DNA from: Larix kaempferi
Lineage: Eukaryota > Streptophyta > Pinopsida > Pinales > Pinaceae
Reading direction: 5' to 3'
NCBI GenBank assembly: GCA_027924585.1
Contig: BSBM01000637.1
Span: 5,394,001 to 5,458,000 of the forward strand
DNA: 64,000 bases
Below are positions 34,401 to 46,053 of the stretch, piece by piece. Each line of letters starts with the position of its first letter. The stretch's first letter is position 1. The translations under genes and the position numbers were made by a program. The notes under the pieces are model-generated. The model was not told the DNA's origin and did not search any database. It saw only the letters and a program-made list of their open reading frames with translations.

Positions 34401-36093
34401 CTGGAACGAAGAATGCAACCAAGGCTTTGACACATTAAAAGAGAATATGGTCACTGCGCCGAACCTAGTTTTTCCAGACTGGGAGAAGCCATTTCATGTC
34501 CATGTTGATGCTTCATGTATAGCATTGGGCGTTGTTCTTGCTCAGCCAAGATAGGGAGGTGTTTATCATCCCATTGCATTTTCGATCAGAAAGTTATCGT
34601 CCGCTGAGAAGAATTATACCACTACTGAGAGAGAAGGACTCGCGATGGTATATGCATTGCAGAAGTTTAGGCATTACTTACTTGGTGCGCACTTCTCTAT
34701 GTTCACTAACCATTCTTCTTTGAAATACCTGGTCAATAAGCCAGTGTTAGGGGGGAGAATATGCAGATGGTTACTACTCTTTCAGGAGTATGATTTTGAA
34801 ATTGTTGTTAAGCCAGGCAGGTTGAACCTAGGACCTGATCATCTATCAAGGATTGAGTCTGGAGAAGAACCTACAAATATGGAAGACAATCTACCTAATG
34901 CGCAGTTGTTTTCTATACAAGTTTCTGATGATTATTATAAGGAAATCATTGACTTTTTGACTACTGGGTTCGCACCCACAGAGCTCACTACACAGCAAAA
35001 GAAGCAGCTGGTAGTGCGAGCAACAAACTTCACCATTATTGCGAGCCATCTATACAAGTTGGGCTCCGATGAAGTACTGCGCAGATGTGTATTAGAGCAT
35101 GAGAAAGAATTCTTATTAGCTAATGCACATTCAGGAGTCACAAGAGGTAACTACGCAGGGAGAGCTACTGTGCAAAAGATATTACGCGCAAGGCTATGGT
35201 GGCCTACAATTCATAAAGATTCGAAGGAACATTGCCAGAGTTGCGATGTTGGTCAAAGGAAAGGAAAGCCATCATGCAGAGACAAAATGCCATTAAATCC
35301 ACAATTGACATTGTAGGTCTTTGAAAAATGGGTAATTTATTTTGTGGGTCCTATTAACTGACGGGGGAAAAGAACTGGTGGCAGGTACATCATTACTGCT
35401 ACTGATTACCTCACCAGATGGGAATAAGCAAAGCAAGTGAAATATTATAGCGTAGCTACAGCCCCAGAGTTCATTTTTGAAAATATCCTTACAAGGTTCG
35501 AATGCTCAAAGATTTTGATGAGTGATCAAGGCACTCATTTTCTGAACAGAACAATCGAAGCATTGACCTAAGAGTTCCACATTCATCATCACCGCAGCAC
35601 ACCTTATTATCCACAGGCGAATGGAACTATTGAAGCATTCAACAAATTGCTGGAGAATGTGCTAACCAAGATTTGCAACGTCAATCGAGATGACTGGGAC
35701 CTACGCATTCCATCTGTATTATGGGCATACAGGACTACCTGCAAGAAATTGACAGGCCATACACCTTTTAGATTGGCTTATGGGAAAGAAGCAATAATTT
35801 CAATGGAGTATATCGTTCCCAATTTGAGCATAACTGCATTTACAGGGATGGCAAACCACACAGCGCTAAAAGAAAGGTTTCTACACTTGGTTGATCTGGA
35901 AGAAGATCGCTTCGCCGTAGGCTTCCACCAACAAGTACAAAAAGAGAGTGAAAAAGCATGGAACGATCACCACATCAAGAACAAGTCTTTCCAGTTAGGT
36001 GATCTAATCCTCCTGTATGATAGCAAATTCATCAAATTTCTTAAAAATTTTAAGATGCATTGGCTAGGCCCGTACTCTAATGCATGTTACTAA
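31486..36093 (+). pseudogene. pol: Element C protease-RT-RNase H-integrase, nonsense-riddled
   Basis: One frame shared with gag. Protease-like ILDLGSEVNVL near 32068, with DLG instead of D-S/T-G (possibly a lineage variant). RT from about 33590 (PYRLNLRYKE) with catalytic YFDD at about 34065 and LGHIVCKQGLMVD; RNase H from about 34490 (HVDASCIALGVVLAQP, TTEREGLAMVYALQKF); integrase with zinc finger (HSGVTRGNYAG, CQSCDVGQ near 35240) and core ([27 protein letters not shown]). There is no chromodomain; it ends LGPYSNACY. Including gag there are about 20 in-frame stops (10 TAG, 5 TGA, 5 TAA) and no frameshift. Dead as a protein source. Confidence 0.92.
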
Positions 36094-36844
36094 TGGTGGC
36101 GCAGTCCATTTAGCTACCTTAGCCGGAGATACTTTGCCAAGTTTGATAAATGGAAGCTGACTAAAGATGTATCACGATAGTCCTGCTTCGCAGAATCCTG
36201 TATGATCAAGGGAGGCATACCGTGCAACACGATTAGAATGTGCTGTTGTGGAAAAAAAAAAAGAAAGAAGAAAAGCAAAAGAAAAGAGGAACTGCGTAGT
36301 TGCGAACTCCATAGGGAAATTGCGATGACCACGTTAAATAAGAAAAATAGTTAGTTCAAAAGCAGGAAATCAGGCACCGCGAAGAGACTACGCAGGGATG
36401 ATCAGGACCTGTCGCGTAGTTCGATGCAACACTCAGAAAAACAGTCATTACAATGTCGGTCGAAGAATATATACGTTATATAGTTGTTACCAGCGACCGC
36501 TTGGGAATTTAACGCATAGATAGCCATTCAGAATGAATTTAGGAAGGAAAGGACCGAAGAATCTGCTAAAATTGGCCAATGGATACCACCATTAATGCTC
36601 ATGTAGATGTTGAAGGGCGCGGAGGGGGTAAGCTACACCTATAAATAATGCCACTCTCAGACTTGCGGGCGTTACCAAACACTTAGAATTTTCTTGCAAG
36701 AACTACAGTGTGAGTTATTTTCAGTAAGCAATCCGAAACCCTGTGAGAGTTACCCAGTGGATGTCTGAGTGGTCTTCCATTTAAGAAGAGTTCACGGTCC
36801 GAGAGACTGTGAAGGTATTCCAATACGGAGGAATTGAAGGGTTA
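36094..36844 (+). other. Element C spacer between pol and 3' ORF
   Basis: No coding signal. It contains a purine-rich run GGAAAAAAAAAAAGAAAGAA near 36250 and a sequence reading like a subgenomic leader before ATG 36845. I see no splice signals that can be supported. Confidence 0.5.
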
Positions 36845-39651
36845 ATGAGAACCCCAGCCAAGAAGGTCGTTTTAGACCCAGGTCAAGCGTCCAGACGATT
36901 ACCAAGACACGAACCAACCATGCAAGACAAGGGCAAAGATCCAGTAGGGCCGCGAACAAAAATTATGAATATGGCCTTGACAGGGTAGAAGCCACCAATC
37001 ACTGATAAAGAGATACCCTTGAATATCACGCCTGAATACATCTCACCGCATGCACTAGATGCCCCGGTCTTCAAGCTCCAGAAGAATGACAAATATGAGA
37101 TACCACTTTCGTCAATATCAAAGCACATCGAAGTGGCCAAGAACTTGCTAGGAAAGATTACAGAATGAAAATGGGAAGATATGATTTACTTGGGATGCAG
37201 AAGGAACCCCATGAACCCAAGTTCCTGTAGTTCGAATCGGACTAGTACATGTGCTGGAAGAAAGATGTCAAGGGCACACCCATCTTGGTCACGGAAAGCT
37301 GGTTATCCGGAGTGGTCAAGTCGGGATTACTCAATTTGCTCAGACTCCCATATTTTGACAGATCACTGGAGCTGAATGTGGTGCTTCCAACGTTGATGGT
37401 GTGTATCCACCAAGGATATTTGTGTCTTGACTGGAATATCGATCTAAATATCGACTTAATCCACCGGGTCACGAGTTTGGATAAAAGAGGTAAGGACCCA
37501 AAGTAGTTCTTCCAAGGGAAGAGCAAGGATAAAGAAGCCGTGGCAAAGATGAAGAAAACTCAGGTCGTCATCAAAGGAAAGAGGGGCTTTCAGATAGAGG
37601 ATATAGAGGATAGAGCAACATGGTTTGTCACACAGTTGCTGGATGGAAAAATTCTCCAAACAACCAAACCTTTAGAGGTACCTGCGGGCGCAGTTTTACT
37701 TGGTGTCGCAGTCGCGGAAGGAGAGCAATTAAACTGGTGTCAATACCTTTTGAATGAGTTTCTGGAGGAGCTCAATGGAGGGTATTTCCATTTCACTTGG
37801 TTAATAGTGTTGATTTCCCTTGTAGGCTAGAAGGAGCCGAAGGATTACGTTGGCGTGATCACCGATAGTAATGACTGTAGAGGAGTACGCTATTCTAGCC
37901 TCTGGGAAAATCTCAACCCCCAAAGGAAGCACGCGACAGCTAAGGTCTTCTACCAATATTATGACCAACTATGCGAGGCAATCATACTCACACCGTGGAT
38001 CACAAAGAAGGTAACTAGTAAGTATATTTGCACTGTGGATTTTTATGCTGACATGCATTGTATTTTCATCTAATCCAAAGTACAGACAAAGAACGTCAAG
38101 TGGTCTGTGGGAAACTATCATATGTATGAAGAGGATATCAATAATATCATGAAGGAATGGCCTGTCGAGTTTCGAGTCAAGGTTGTAGATGTCCCAAGCG
38201 ACTCTGGTGAGGATGAACCCATTCCATGTCCATGTCCGATCACTAAAGAGAAGGACATAGGAAAAAGGAAGGAACCTGAAATCCCAGCACAACAAAAAGG
38301 ACCGAGGAAAAAGCAGAAGAATGATAAAAGAAAATCATACGCAGTACTTAAGAATGATGACTACGACACAATCGTGGATAAGGTCACAGAGCAGATGGAA
38401 GACATGTGGAATGCAAAGGAGAAAAAAGAAAAAGTAATTCAAGACAGTCTACATAAGAATCTAACCGCGCTGCAGGGGATCACAACAAAAATTGAATAAG
38501 TACATAAATGATTATCCCTGCCTCTAGATTCAGAGTCAGAAGGGAAGTCAGGAGGGACCTCGCAGCACATGCCGCCATAGTTTTCAATCACCGTCCCCAC
38601 AAAGTCTCGCATTGTTCACCTGGATCTGATAATAGTAAGCTTGCCACTACCAGAACAACTACTGTTGGACACAAAGAATGTAGAGAGGGCGGAGCTCGAT
38701 CTGGCAAAAGTACCATTGCTTGGGTTACATTATTTGCATCTGCAGTGTGTTGAAGAAATGCATGAAAGAAATATCGACGCGCTGAAAGGACAAGCTAAGC
38801 TGCAAGCAACTAACAAGAAGTTGGAGGAATCTAGCTCGTGGAGAGATATGGAACTTCAGGATGAGCATGATTGTCAACAAAGACTGGAATGCACGATCAC
38901 TGTGGTGGCAGGTACGATAGAAGAATTTGAGGCCCCGGAAGACCCCGGAGATACTGTCGTTAAGATGGGTGAACTGGTCACAACCATTAAGACAGAAGTA
39001 CAAGATATGGAGGTCCTCCATGAAGCAGAGGTCACTTCCTTAAAGGCACAGATTAACCCGCAGACTCCACCAGATCAGCAGCAGTTGAGAGCAGAAGAAA
39101 TGAAGGTTGCAGCATAGAGTATAGCTGCGGAAGTAAATAAATGCCAAAGGCTATTGGATGCATCGTTAAAAGTGTTCGCTGCCCTTGAAGAGGATCTAGG
39201 GTTGCTGGAAGTGAAGAATGTTGCGAAAGAAAAATAGGCAGAACTAGACCAGTTGGACACAGAAGTTAAGGCCCTGCCAGCAAGAGAAAGACTCAGCAGG
39301 TACCGAGAAATCAGTATGCTGAAGAAAGAAGTTCAGGCCTTAAGGGAAAAAGAGACATCAATGGGAGATAAGTCGCAACCCTCAATCGAGGCATCCCACA
39401 CGGTCTCGCAAGAGATCGAAGCGAAGTTGAAGGAGCTGCGCAAAGGAGAAGACCAGGTAGAGGGTCAAGTTGATGATGAAATCACACATGAGCTGCTGGA
39501 AACAGTGAAGCAAGTCGAGCAGGACACTAAGGAGACAGTCGCAAAGTTGACTGCCGCATACAATGAGTTTGCTACGGAGCTCACTCCACAACCGGAGGTA
39601 CAGGGAGGAGAACTCGAAATTGCAGGTGGCTCAGGGATGGAACACATGTAA
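36845..39651 (+). pseudogene. Element C extra 3' ORF: conserved-looking globular domain plus coiled coil
   Basis: From ATG 36845 (MRTPAKKVVLDPGQASRRLP) a coding region of about 930 codons runs to TAA 39650, with one frameshift near 37190 and about nine stops; the rest is a single frame. Residues about 60-440 are hydrophobic and W-rich (TESWLSGVVKSGLLNL, LVLISL-like, VDFYADMHCIF), looking globular. Residues about 450-520 are basic (GKRKEPEIPAQQKGPRKKQK). From about 600 on heptads predict a long coiled coil (EIEAKLKELRKGEDQVEG). It sits where Tat/Ogre elements carry extra ORFs. I associate the globular part with gymnosperm hypothetical proteins, from memory only; function unknown. Confidence 0.72.
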
Positions 39652-41220
39652 GTGTTAGGGGATTGTTGGGCCTAACCCAAGTGGGGCATTTTGAGTAAGA
39701 AGTATTTTGGTACCACAGAGTTGAACGCAGTTCAGTTAAAAGTATTTTTGGTATAATTTTTTGGATGCTACGAAGTTGCACACAGCTCAGCGTCGGAAGA
39801 GCTGCGAAGTACAGTGTTGCGAGGAGACAGTGCTGCGAATTGTCCAGTCTATCGATATCTAGCAAGGCAGAGTGTTGGACGGAATATGGCACATGTTCTG
39901 GTTAGACCGTCGGCAGTCTATTTTTGGTAAAGATTCTCCAGGAGTGCCAAGCGACAGGTAGGAGCAAATCGGGAAGAAAGTGACTGGTCGCACACGCGAA
40001 AGATACCACTACCTGAACCAGTTGCATGAGACCGTTAGGGGAAGAAAGGCTCGGTGAAAGCGACCTGTTGGCATGCGCATAATAGGAAGGCAGATAGCGA
40101 CATGAAGCAGGCGTGGAAGACTGTCACTATGGAATATTCTCTACCAGGAGCCAGCAGTCCAGTTTTGGGGAAACTGTGATAGTTTTGTAAACCTAAGGGT
40201 TTTTTCCTGGGAATTGTAAAGACATGACCTACGGGCATGATCTATAAATAAGGAATTCTTGTATGGGAAAGGGTTACTCTTCATTTTGGTTAAGCTTTGA
40301 ATATTGTTTCATCTTTTAAGCTTAGTGCTATTGTAAAGACTCTTCAAGCTGAGTGCGCAGAGATCTAGTTGAGAGAGAGGAGAGTCTGTTGCTGAGTGCG
40401 TAGACTAAGAACTATTGTACCCTTCCCAAAGACTAATTTAACAACAGTTCTTGTGGACATAGCCTCCATCCGAGGGGTGAACCACGTTAATTATTGTGTA
40501 GTGTGATTGTTGTGTGGTTTGAAACTATTCATTTACTTAGTATGGATGTTTAATGCCGCAGTTATCTATTATGTGATTGCTTTTATATGTATTCACTGCA
40601 AGAATGATGGGAATAATATGTTAAGTAATACATGTGTGGATGAATGTTAAGTATTCAGCACTTCTAAGTCTTTGAATGCTTGAATCTGTTGGATAATCAC
40701 ATTGTTAATGCTGAAATTGTTTTCATTTTTATGTGTTTCTTTTAGAATTATTTGAACTTTATTTTCCTTTGTTTATCCATTATTTTGATTATATTTTCAA
40801 TTTTTATTATTTTTTGATTGTTTTATTTTATTGTCTAAAGTCTTTCAAATGGATTCTGCAACATGATATTTTTCTGAAAGTCTTCAATTATACCTATTTA
40901 GCTTCATTATAAAGTTTATAAACAAGATCTTACCTTTATCCAAAGTATATTTGTCAAATTGGTTATGTTAAAAAATTCTTGCAGCACAAAGTTCAAAATA
41001 GACCCCTAGTGCATTGCAGGAATCCAATATTATGAAATATCATGGTTATTCATGCTGAGTGGTGGTTCGTTATGAGTTATGATGACTAGAGATGTTGAAA
41101 CATACGTTTGAAGAATGATGACAGTTGTAAGGCCTTCTACATTTCATCATTGAGAGAGATCAGGGTTCGAAATGCCATGAGTCTGGATTTGGGAATCGTG
41201 AGATACAAAATTGAAGACAC

Positions 41221-41948
41221 TGTGAAAATCCTCACAGCAGATCTAAGAGATGATGTATACCTCACAAGAGTAATTATGATTAAGCAGGAAAATAGAAGAA
41301 GAGTGAACAATATAGTATAAAGAGCAACATAATAATATGGTATGATAGAACTCGGATAGAAGCAATAATACTTCACACACACTAAATTATTAATCACAAA
41401 TGGACATATAAATAATACAATGCATGAGGAATTCGAATGCCTAAGGTGGCAATTCGAATTAGCCTTCATGGAGTGATCAAAGGATCACTGGAGTGTTATC
41501 AAAGCACAACTAGTATCATCGGAACACAGTTGGAAGTCTTCATCATCATGAGTGGAGTCATCAATGCTCAAGTAACTGTCAACCATCAGTCAAACTGAGT
41601 CTGGTAGGTGTAACTCAGTGTAACTAAGTGTAACTGACTATAACTGACTAAACCTAACTGTAACTAAGTGTAACTGAAGACAACTGGAATGGTAGGTGAA
41701 GGAGAGCGAGTTGCTTCCTAAAATAAAGGAAGAAGGGCACATTAAGCAACTGGAGGGCTAAAATTGAATAGTGAGAAGCTCCTGGGGGCTGGGTAACTGA
41801 GTGATAGGTGCGGACTGATGACTGGGATGCATGCAAAATGCATGCAAACCCTAGAATGCATGCAAACCCTAAAAGTGCATGCATGACTGAAAATGTAAAT
41901 GATCAAAATACTAGTGGGACTAGGATGGAGTATAGGAATATCCTAACA
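41221..41948 (-). repeat. Element E 3' LTR (728 bp)
   Basis: Pair of 43434-44240. Shorter because its GTAACTNAGT tandem array (about 41608-41680) has fewer units. Confidence 0.93.
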
Positions 41949-41962
41949 CCCCCCCTTAATCC
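41949..41962 (-). promoter_or_regulatory. Polypurine tract of element E
   Basis: On the minus strand GGATTAAGGGGGGG lies directly before the 3' LTR. Confidence 0.85.
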
Positions 41963-42180
41963 ATCCTGGGCCCTGGTAACTAAGACCAAAAGTCACCAAA
42001 TACAATGAATAATAGTAGTCAATAAACCAAGGAAGTGGGAAAATTTCATGGGAAACATACCCCCTCCTCAAAAAACAGACTGTAAGGCACACACAAAAAA
42101 TAAATGCTCCAAACTCAAGCAAGTGTGATGCTTGGTCATATGTCTGGGGGTATCTTCTTCTTGGGAAGAAGTGGATCATG

Positions 42181-43278
42181 CTAAAAAATCATGTGCTTGT
42201 ACTTGCTCTTCAGATTGAATGTGATGAGAACAAATCCAACAGTATAAGAATGATCCTTGAACCTGTGATTCGAATCAGCTAAGGTAGGATCAAATCTGTG
42301 AAAGTGCATACAGTATTTTGTCTTCTCCTTCGAACCACCATGGGTGAGATTATGCCAAAAATAACTATTACATGTTTGCTTGAAATCAAAATCAGATTTA
42401 AGACTTAAAAAACAGTTTCTTGAGATCTCCTTTGAACCAGCAGGGGTGAGATCAAAACTATCATATGCATGAGAAATTATCCCAAGCAGTAATTGCTTAG
42501 AACCCAATTTAGATACAAGACTTGAATCATGGTTTCTTGAGATCTCCTTTGAACCATGAGAAGTGAGATCAAAACTAGTAGATGCATGAGAAATTATCCC
42601 AAGCGAATGGCAATGGCCATGTTCTTCAATGACCTTCTGAAAGCATGAATTAATGATCATATAGTAGTATAAAAGAGATGATTGCTTGAGAGGAGTGAAT
42701 GCATTACATCCAATAGCTGTTTTTACCTCTGAAATAATCATGTGATCATGATGCAAACCAACAAACTCTGGTGCAAGAGAGGATTTAGGACCTTCTGCAA
42801 TTTCTAGAGTGTGAGCTGGCACAGAATTCGAAATAGAAGAAATTTGGAGCATGAGTGTAGAATCTGCAAGTTTTTCTTCTTTGTGGACAACTTCAATATT
42901 ATATATGTTTGATACTGATTCATGATCAATGAGATCATCAAGGAGGGCGAATGCATCACTTTGATTTCTCTTGAAAGGGTTTGGACCAATCCCTTCATCT
43001 TGCTTGCCAAAACTTTTATCCAGGTGGGCCCATAGCTCTTTTGGAGATTTAACATATTCATCATCAAGGGAGTAGAATGCTAAGCTTCAAGACATAGAAA
43101 ACATCATGGCTACAATGGCTCTTCCACCTTCATCTAACCAGTCATTCTCTTCTTCAGAGGATTTGAACTCTCTTTCAAAACAATAATCAAAGAGATCATG
43201 TATCTTCAAATATGCTATCATTTTTGGTTTCCATTCAACATAGTTGAATAGATAAAGAGGAGGATCTTCTAAAAACAT
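42181..43278 (-). pseudogene. gag: Element E gag-like protein with internal repeats
   Basis: Minus-strand ATG at 43278 (MFLEDPPLYLFNYVEWKPKM), the copia gag opening with a W-K-x-x-M motif, then KELWAHLDKSFG. One TGA (43087-43089) interrupts the frame, which then continues to TAG 42181. From about residue 220 the protein repeats a unit of about 40 residues with the phrase GIISHA...SFDLT...GSKEIS two to three times, encoded by a 120-bp tandem repeat (42418-42603). No zinc knuckle seen. It could supply particle protein or be a relic. Confidence 0.78.
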
Positions 43279-43421
43279 TGAAGCTGTAGAAGACCTGCAA
43301 AAGCAATAGAGAATATCTACAACTGCTACTGCTGCAAAAATGCAGAAACTGTTGCACTCAAAATCTTGGTAATAACCTGCAAAAAACACTCAAGAATGGA
43401 GATAAACAAAACTCTCAAAAT

Positions 43422-43433
43422 GCTCTGATACCA
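43422..43433 (-). promoter_or_regulatory. Primer binding site of element E
   Basis: GCTCTGATACCA on the plus strand is the exact complement of the iMet site TGGTATCAGAGC and touches the LTR. Confidence 0.95.
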
Positions 43434-44240
43434 TGTGAAAATCCTCACAGCAGATCTAAGAGATGATGTATACCTCACAAGAAAGTAATTGATTAAGCAA
43501 GAAAATAGAAGAAGAGTGGTCAATGTAGTATAATGAGCAACAGAATAATAATACAGTAGAAATCGGATAGAAGCAAAAATACTCCACACACACTAAATTA
43601 TTAATCACAAATGGACATATAAATAATACAATGCATGAGGAATTTGAATGCCTAAGGTGCCAATTCGAATTAGCCTTCATTTAGTGATCAAAGGATCACT
43701 GGAGTATCATCGGAGCATGACTAGTATCATCGGAGCAAAATTGGAAGTCTTCATCATCATCAGTGGAGTCATCAATGCTCAAGTAACTGTCAACCATCAG
43801 TCAAACTGAGTCTGGTAGGTGTAACTGAGTGTAACTCAGTGTAACTAAGTGTAACTGACTATAACTGACTAAACCTGACTGTAACTAAGTGTAACTGAGT
43901 GTAACTGAGTGTAACTAAGTGTAACTGAGTGTAACTGAGTGTAACTAAGTGTAACTGAGTGTAACTGAGTATAAACTGAAGACAACTAGACTGGTAGGTG
44001 ACGGAGGGTGAGTTGCTTCCTAAAATCAAGGAAGAAGGGCGCATTATGCAACTTGAGGGCTAAAAATGAATAGTGAGAAGCTTTTGGGGGCTGGATAACT
44101 GAGGGCTAGGTGCTGGACTGATGACTGGGATGCATGCAAACCCTAGAATGCATGCAAACCCTAAAAGTGCATGCATGACTAAAAATGTAAATGATCAAAA
44201 TACTAGTGGGACTAGGATGGAGTATAGGAATATCCTAACA
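43434..44240 (-). repeat. Element E 5' LTR (807 bp) with 10-bp tandem array
   Basis: Plus-strand ends TGTGAAAATC and TATCCTAACA. A GTAACTGAGT/GTAACTAAGT array occupies about 43817-43975, about 16 units, longer than in the other LTR. Confidence 0.93.
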
Positions 44241-44335
44241 AACACTTGTAGTTGAATACGATTAGTTTTAGATCTTTGAACATTTGTCACCGTTGTGTTT
44301 CTAAGAAGCTTGATTGACAGACTTTCAATCTTAAT

Positions 44336-46053
44336 ATGGGAAAAAGTGGCAAGATTAACAGGTTTGAACCGACAGACACAAAATGGGCTGCAGAATTTCC
44401 AAAATGTGCAGAGTTGTTTAAATCAGCTGGATGGTTTGATTTCTTTGAGAAAATAACCAGGTTCAATGAAGAAGTTACAATTTATTTTTCAAAGAATCTG
44501 ACCGATGATACTATTGAGTTCAATACCCTAAAATTTCAGCTCATGGAAGCCCTAATTTCTGAAGCTATCGGTCTTGCCATGGATGGGGAATTATGGTTCA
44601 AAAAAAGTTCCTTTTGAGTTTGACCCGAATCTTTTCTTGCTACCAGGTAATGAAACCCTAAATTGGAGAAATGGAGTTCATATATCGAATTTTCAACCAG
44701 AATGGAGGGATGTAATTGGCATCATACAAACCTACATTACATGTGAGGGCAGGTTCTTGATGGTTTTTCAATACCACGTTAGGTTTTTGATGCATCTTAA
44801 ATTGCACTGTAAGATGAATTTTCCCTTCTTCTTATACAAGAGAATCCAAAAAATGTCAAATAGGGTTAAAGCTCATCTTGAGCATACAAGGAAATCAATA
44901 TTTCATAATGGACTAATAAAGCTAATCATCCAGACAGTATTATAGAAGGAAAACAAGAACTGGGATCATTTTATATACTGGTCTGGATTTATTTCTGAGC
45001 AGGGGGAGCGTACAGACAAGGAAATGACTAAAAAGAAAAGTAAAAAGGATAAGAAGAAGCCTCTGTCACAGGAAAAACTTAAAGGTCCCGAAAAAGAGTA
45101 ACAGGTTAATGCATTTGAAGAAGAGCAAGAACGCTATCAAGAAGATCAAGAAATGGACAAGACAATTAGTCTTACTGCTGAATACTTTCAAAGTCCAATC
45201 ACACCAAAGCAGAGTATAATTGAAAACCTAGTTTCACAGTCTTTTGCAGAAAATACAAAGAATGAAATTTTGTAGGTTATAGACTTCAAAGCAAATGCAA
45301 ACCTCCTCATGTAGTTAAAAAGATCAACTTGGAAGTTCAGAACAAGATCAGCTACAAAAAATAATATGGAAAAAGCTTCAGGTTCTAATCAGAAGACAAA
45401 AGAGATAAATTTAATCCAAAGTTCTTCAAGTGATGAGGGTGAAGAGGAAAGAATTAAATCAAGTTCTCAGCATAACCATATGAGCATACAGTAGGATTGT
45501 ACAATGGTAGAAGAAGCAAATGAAGAAGTTAACAAAGTTGAAGAAGAAGAAATTATTCTCAAAATGGAACAAGATGAATTGGCAATTGCATAAAGAATAT
45601 CAAAAGATAAATATGAAGAAGATTCAATCTTTAGAAAACTGGATATCCCATCTTTTACATCTCAGAACCCTACTTTTCTAGGAGAGGTAAACATATATTC
45701 AGAGGTTGAAAGTTTCAGAAAGGTGCAGGAGAAACATCAAGCATAAATATTGTTTCTAAATGAGTCAAATGACAGGCTTACAAAGACCAATAAACGTTTG
45801 AGAGAAGACTTAGGAGAAGTTAATGCTCATTATCAAAATCTGTTCGTTGTGGCCAAAAAATATGAAGAGGAAAGGGGAAGTAGAGGCTCAAGCTAATGAA
45901 TTAACCAGGCAAGTGTAGAATTTAAATGAGAAGAACCAGCTTCTGTTGAAGAAAATCAAAGATTTCGAAGTTGAACAACCTCAACATAACAAAAGGTCTC
46001 ATGCACTAGAAGGAATTGCCATGTTAGTGGAAGCTAGCAGAAAGGCTTCTTAG
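44336..46053 (+). pseudogene. Element D ORF: unknown protein with C-terminal coiled coil
   Basis: ATG 44336 (MGKSGKINRFEPTDTKWAAE). An N-terminal globular part of about 240 residues (ELFKSAGWFDFFEKITRF, IQTYITCEGRFLMVFQYHVR) is followed by a Lys/Glu-rich linker and heptad-rich stretches (LREDLGEVNAHYQNL) ending MLVEASRKAS. A frameshift lies in an A7 run near 44600 (one A too many for GELWFKKVPFEFDP), another in a G4 run near 45880, and there are at least seven stops. No known domain identified; I recall similar hypothetical proteins from gymnosperms, unverified. It shares the globular plus coiled-coil plan with the 3' ORF of element C. Confidence 0.62.

Larger units (their letters stand above)
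41221..44240 (-). mobile_element. Element E: small minus-strand copia-like element with gag only
   Basis: LTRs 43434-44240 (5') and 41221-41948 (3'); flanks GACAC (41216-41220) and AACAC (44241-44245), one mismatch. A perfect iMet primer site on the minus strand abuts the right LTR and a G-run polypurine tract abuts the left one, so the element reads right to left. Only a gag-like frame lies inside; no protease, integrase or RT. A 3-kb non-autonomous element. Confidence 0.93.

Noticed and set aside
37770-38085. Possible introns in the 3' ORF of C (GT-AG pairs around 37771-37827 and 38011-38085)
   Set aside because: The reading frame continues unchanged through both segments and the encoded residues look like protein (HFTWLIVLISLVG, VDFYADMHC); the stops are better read as point mutations.
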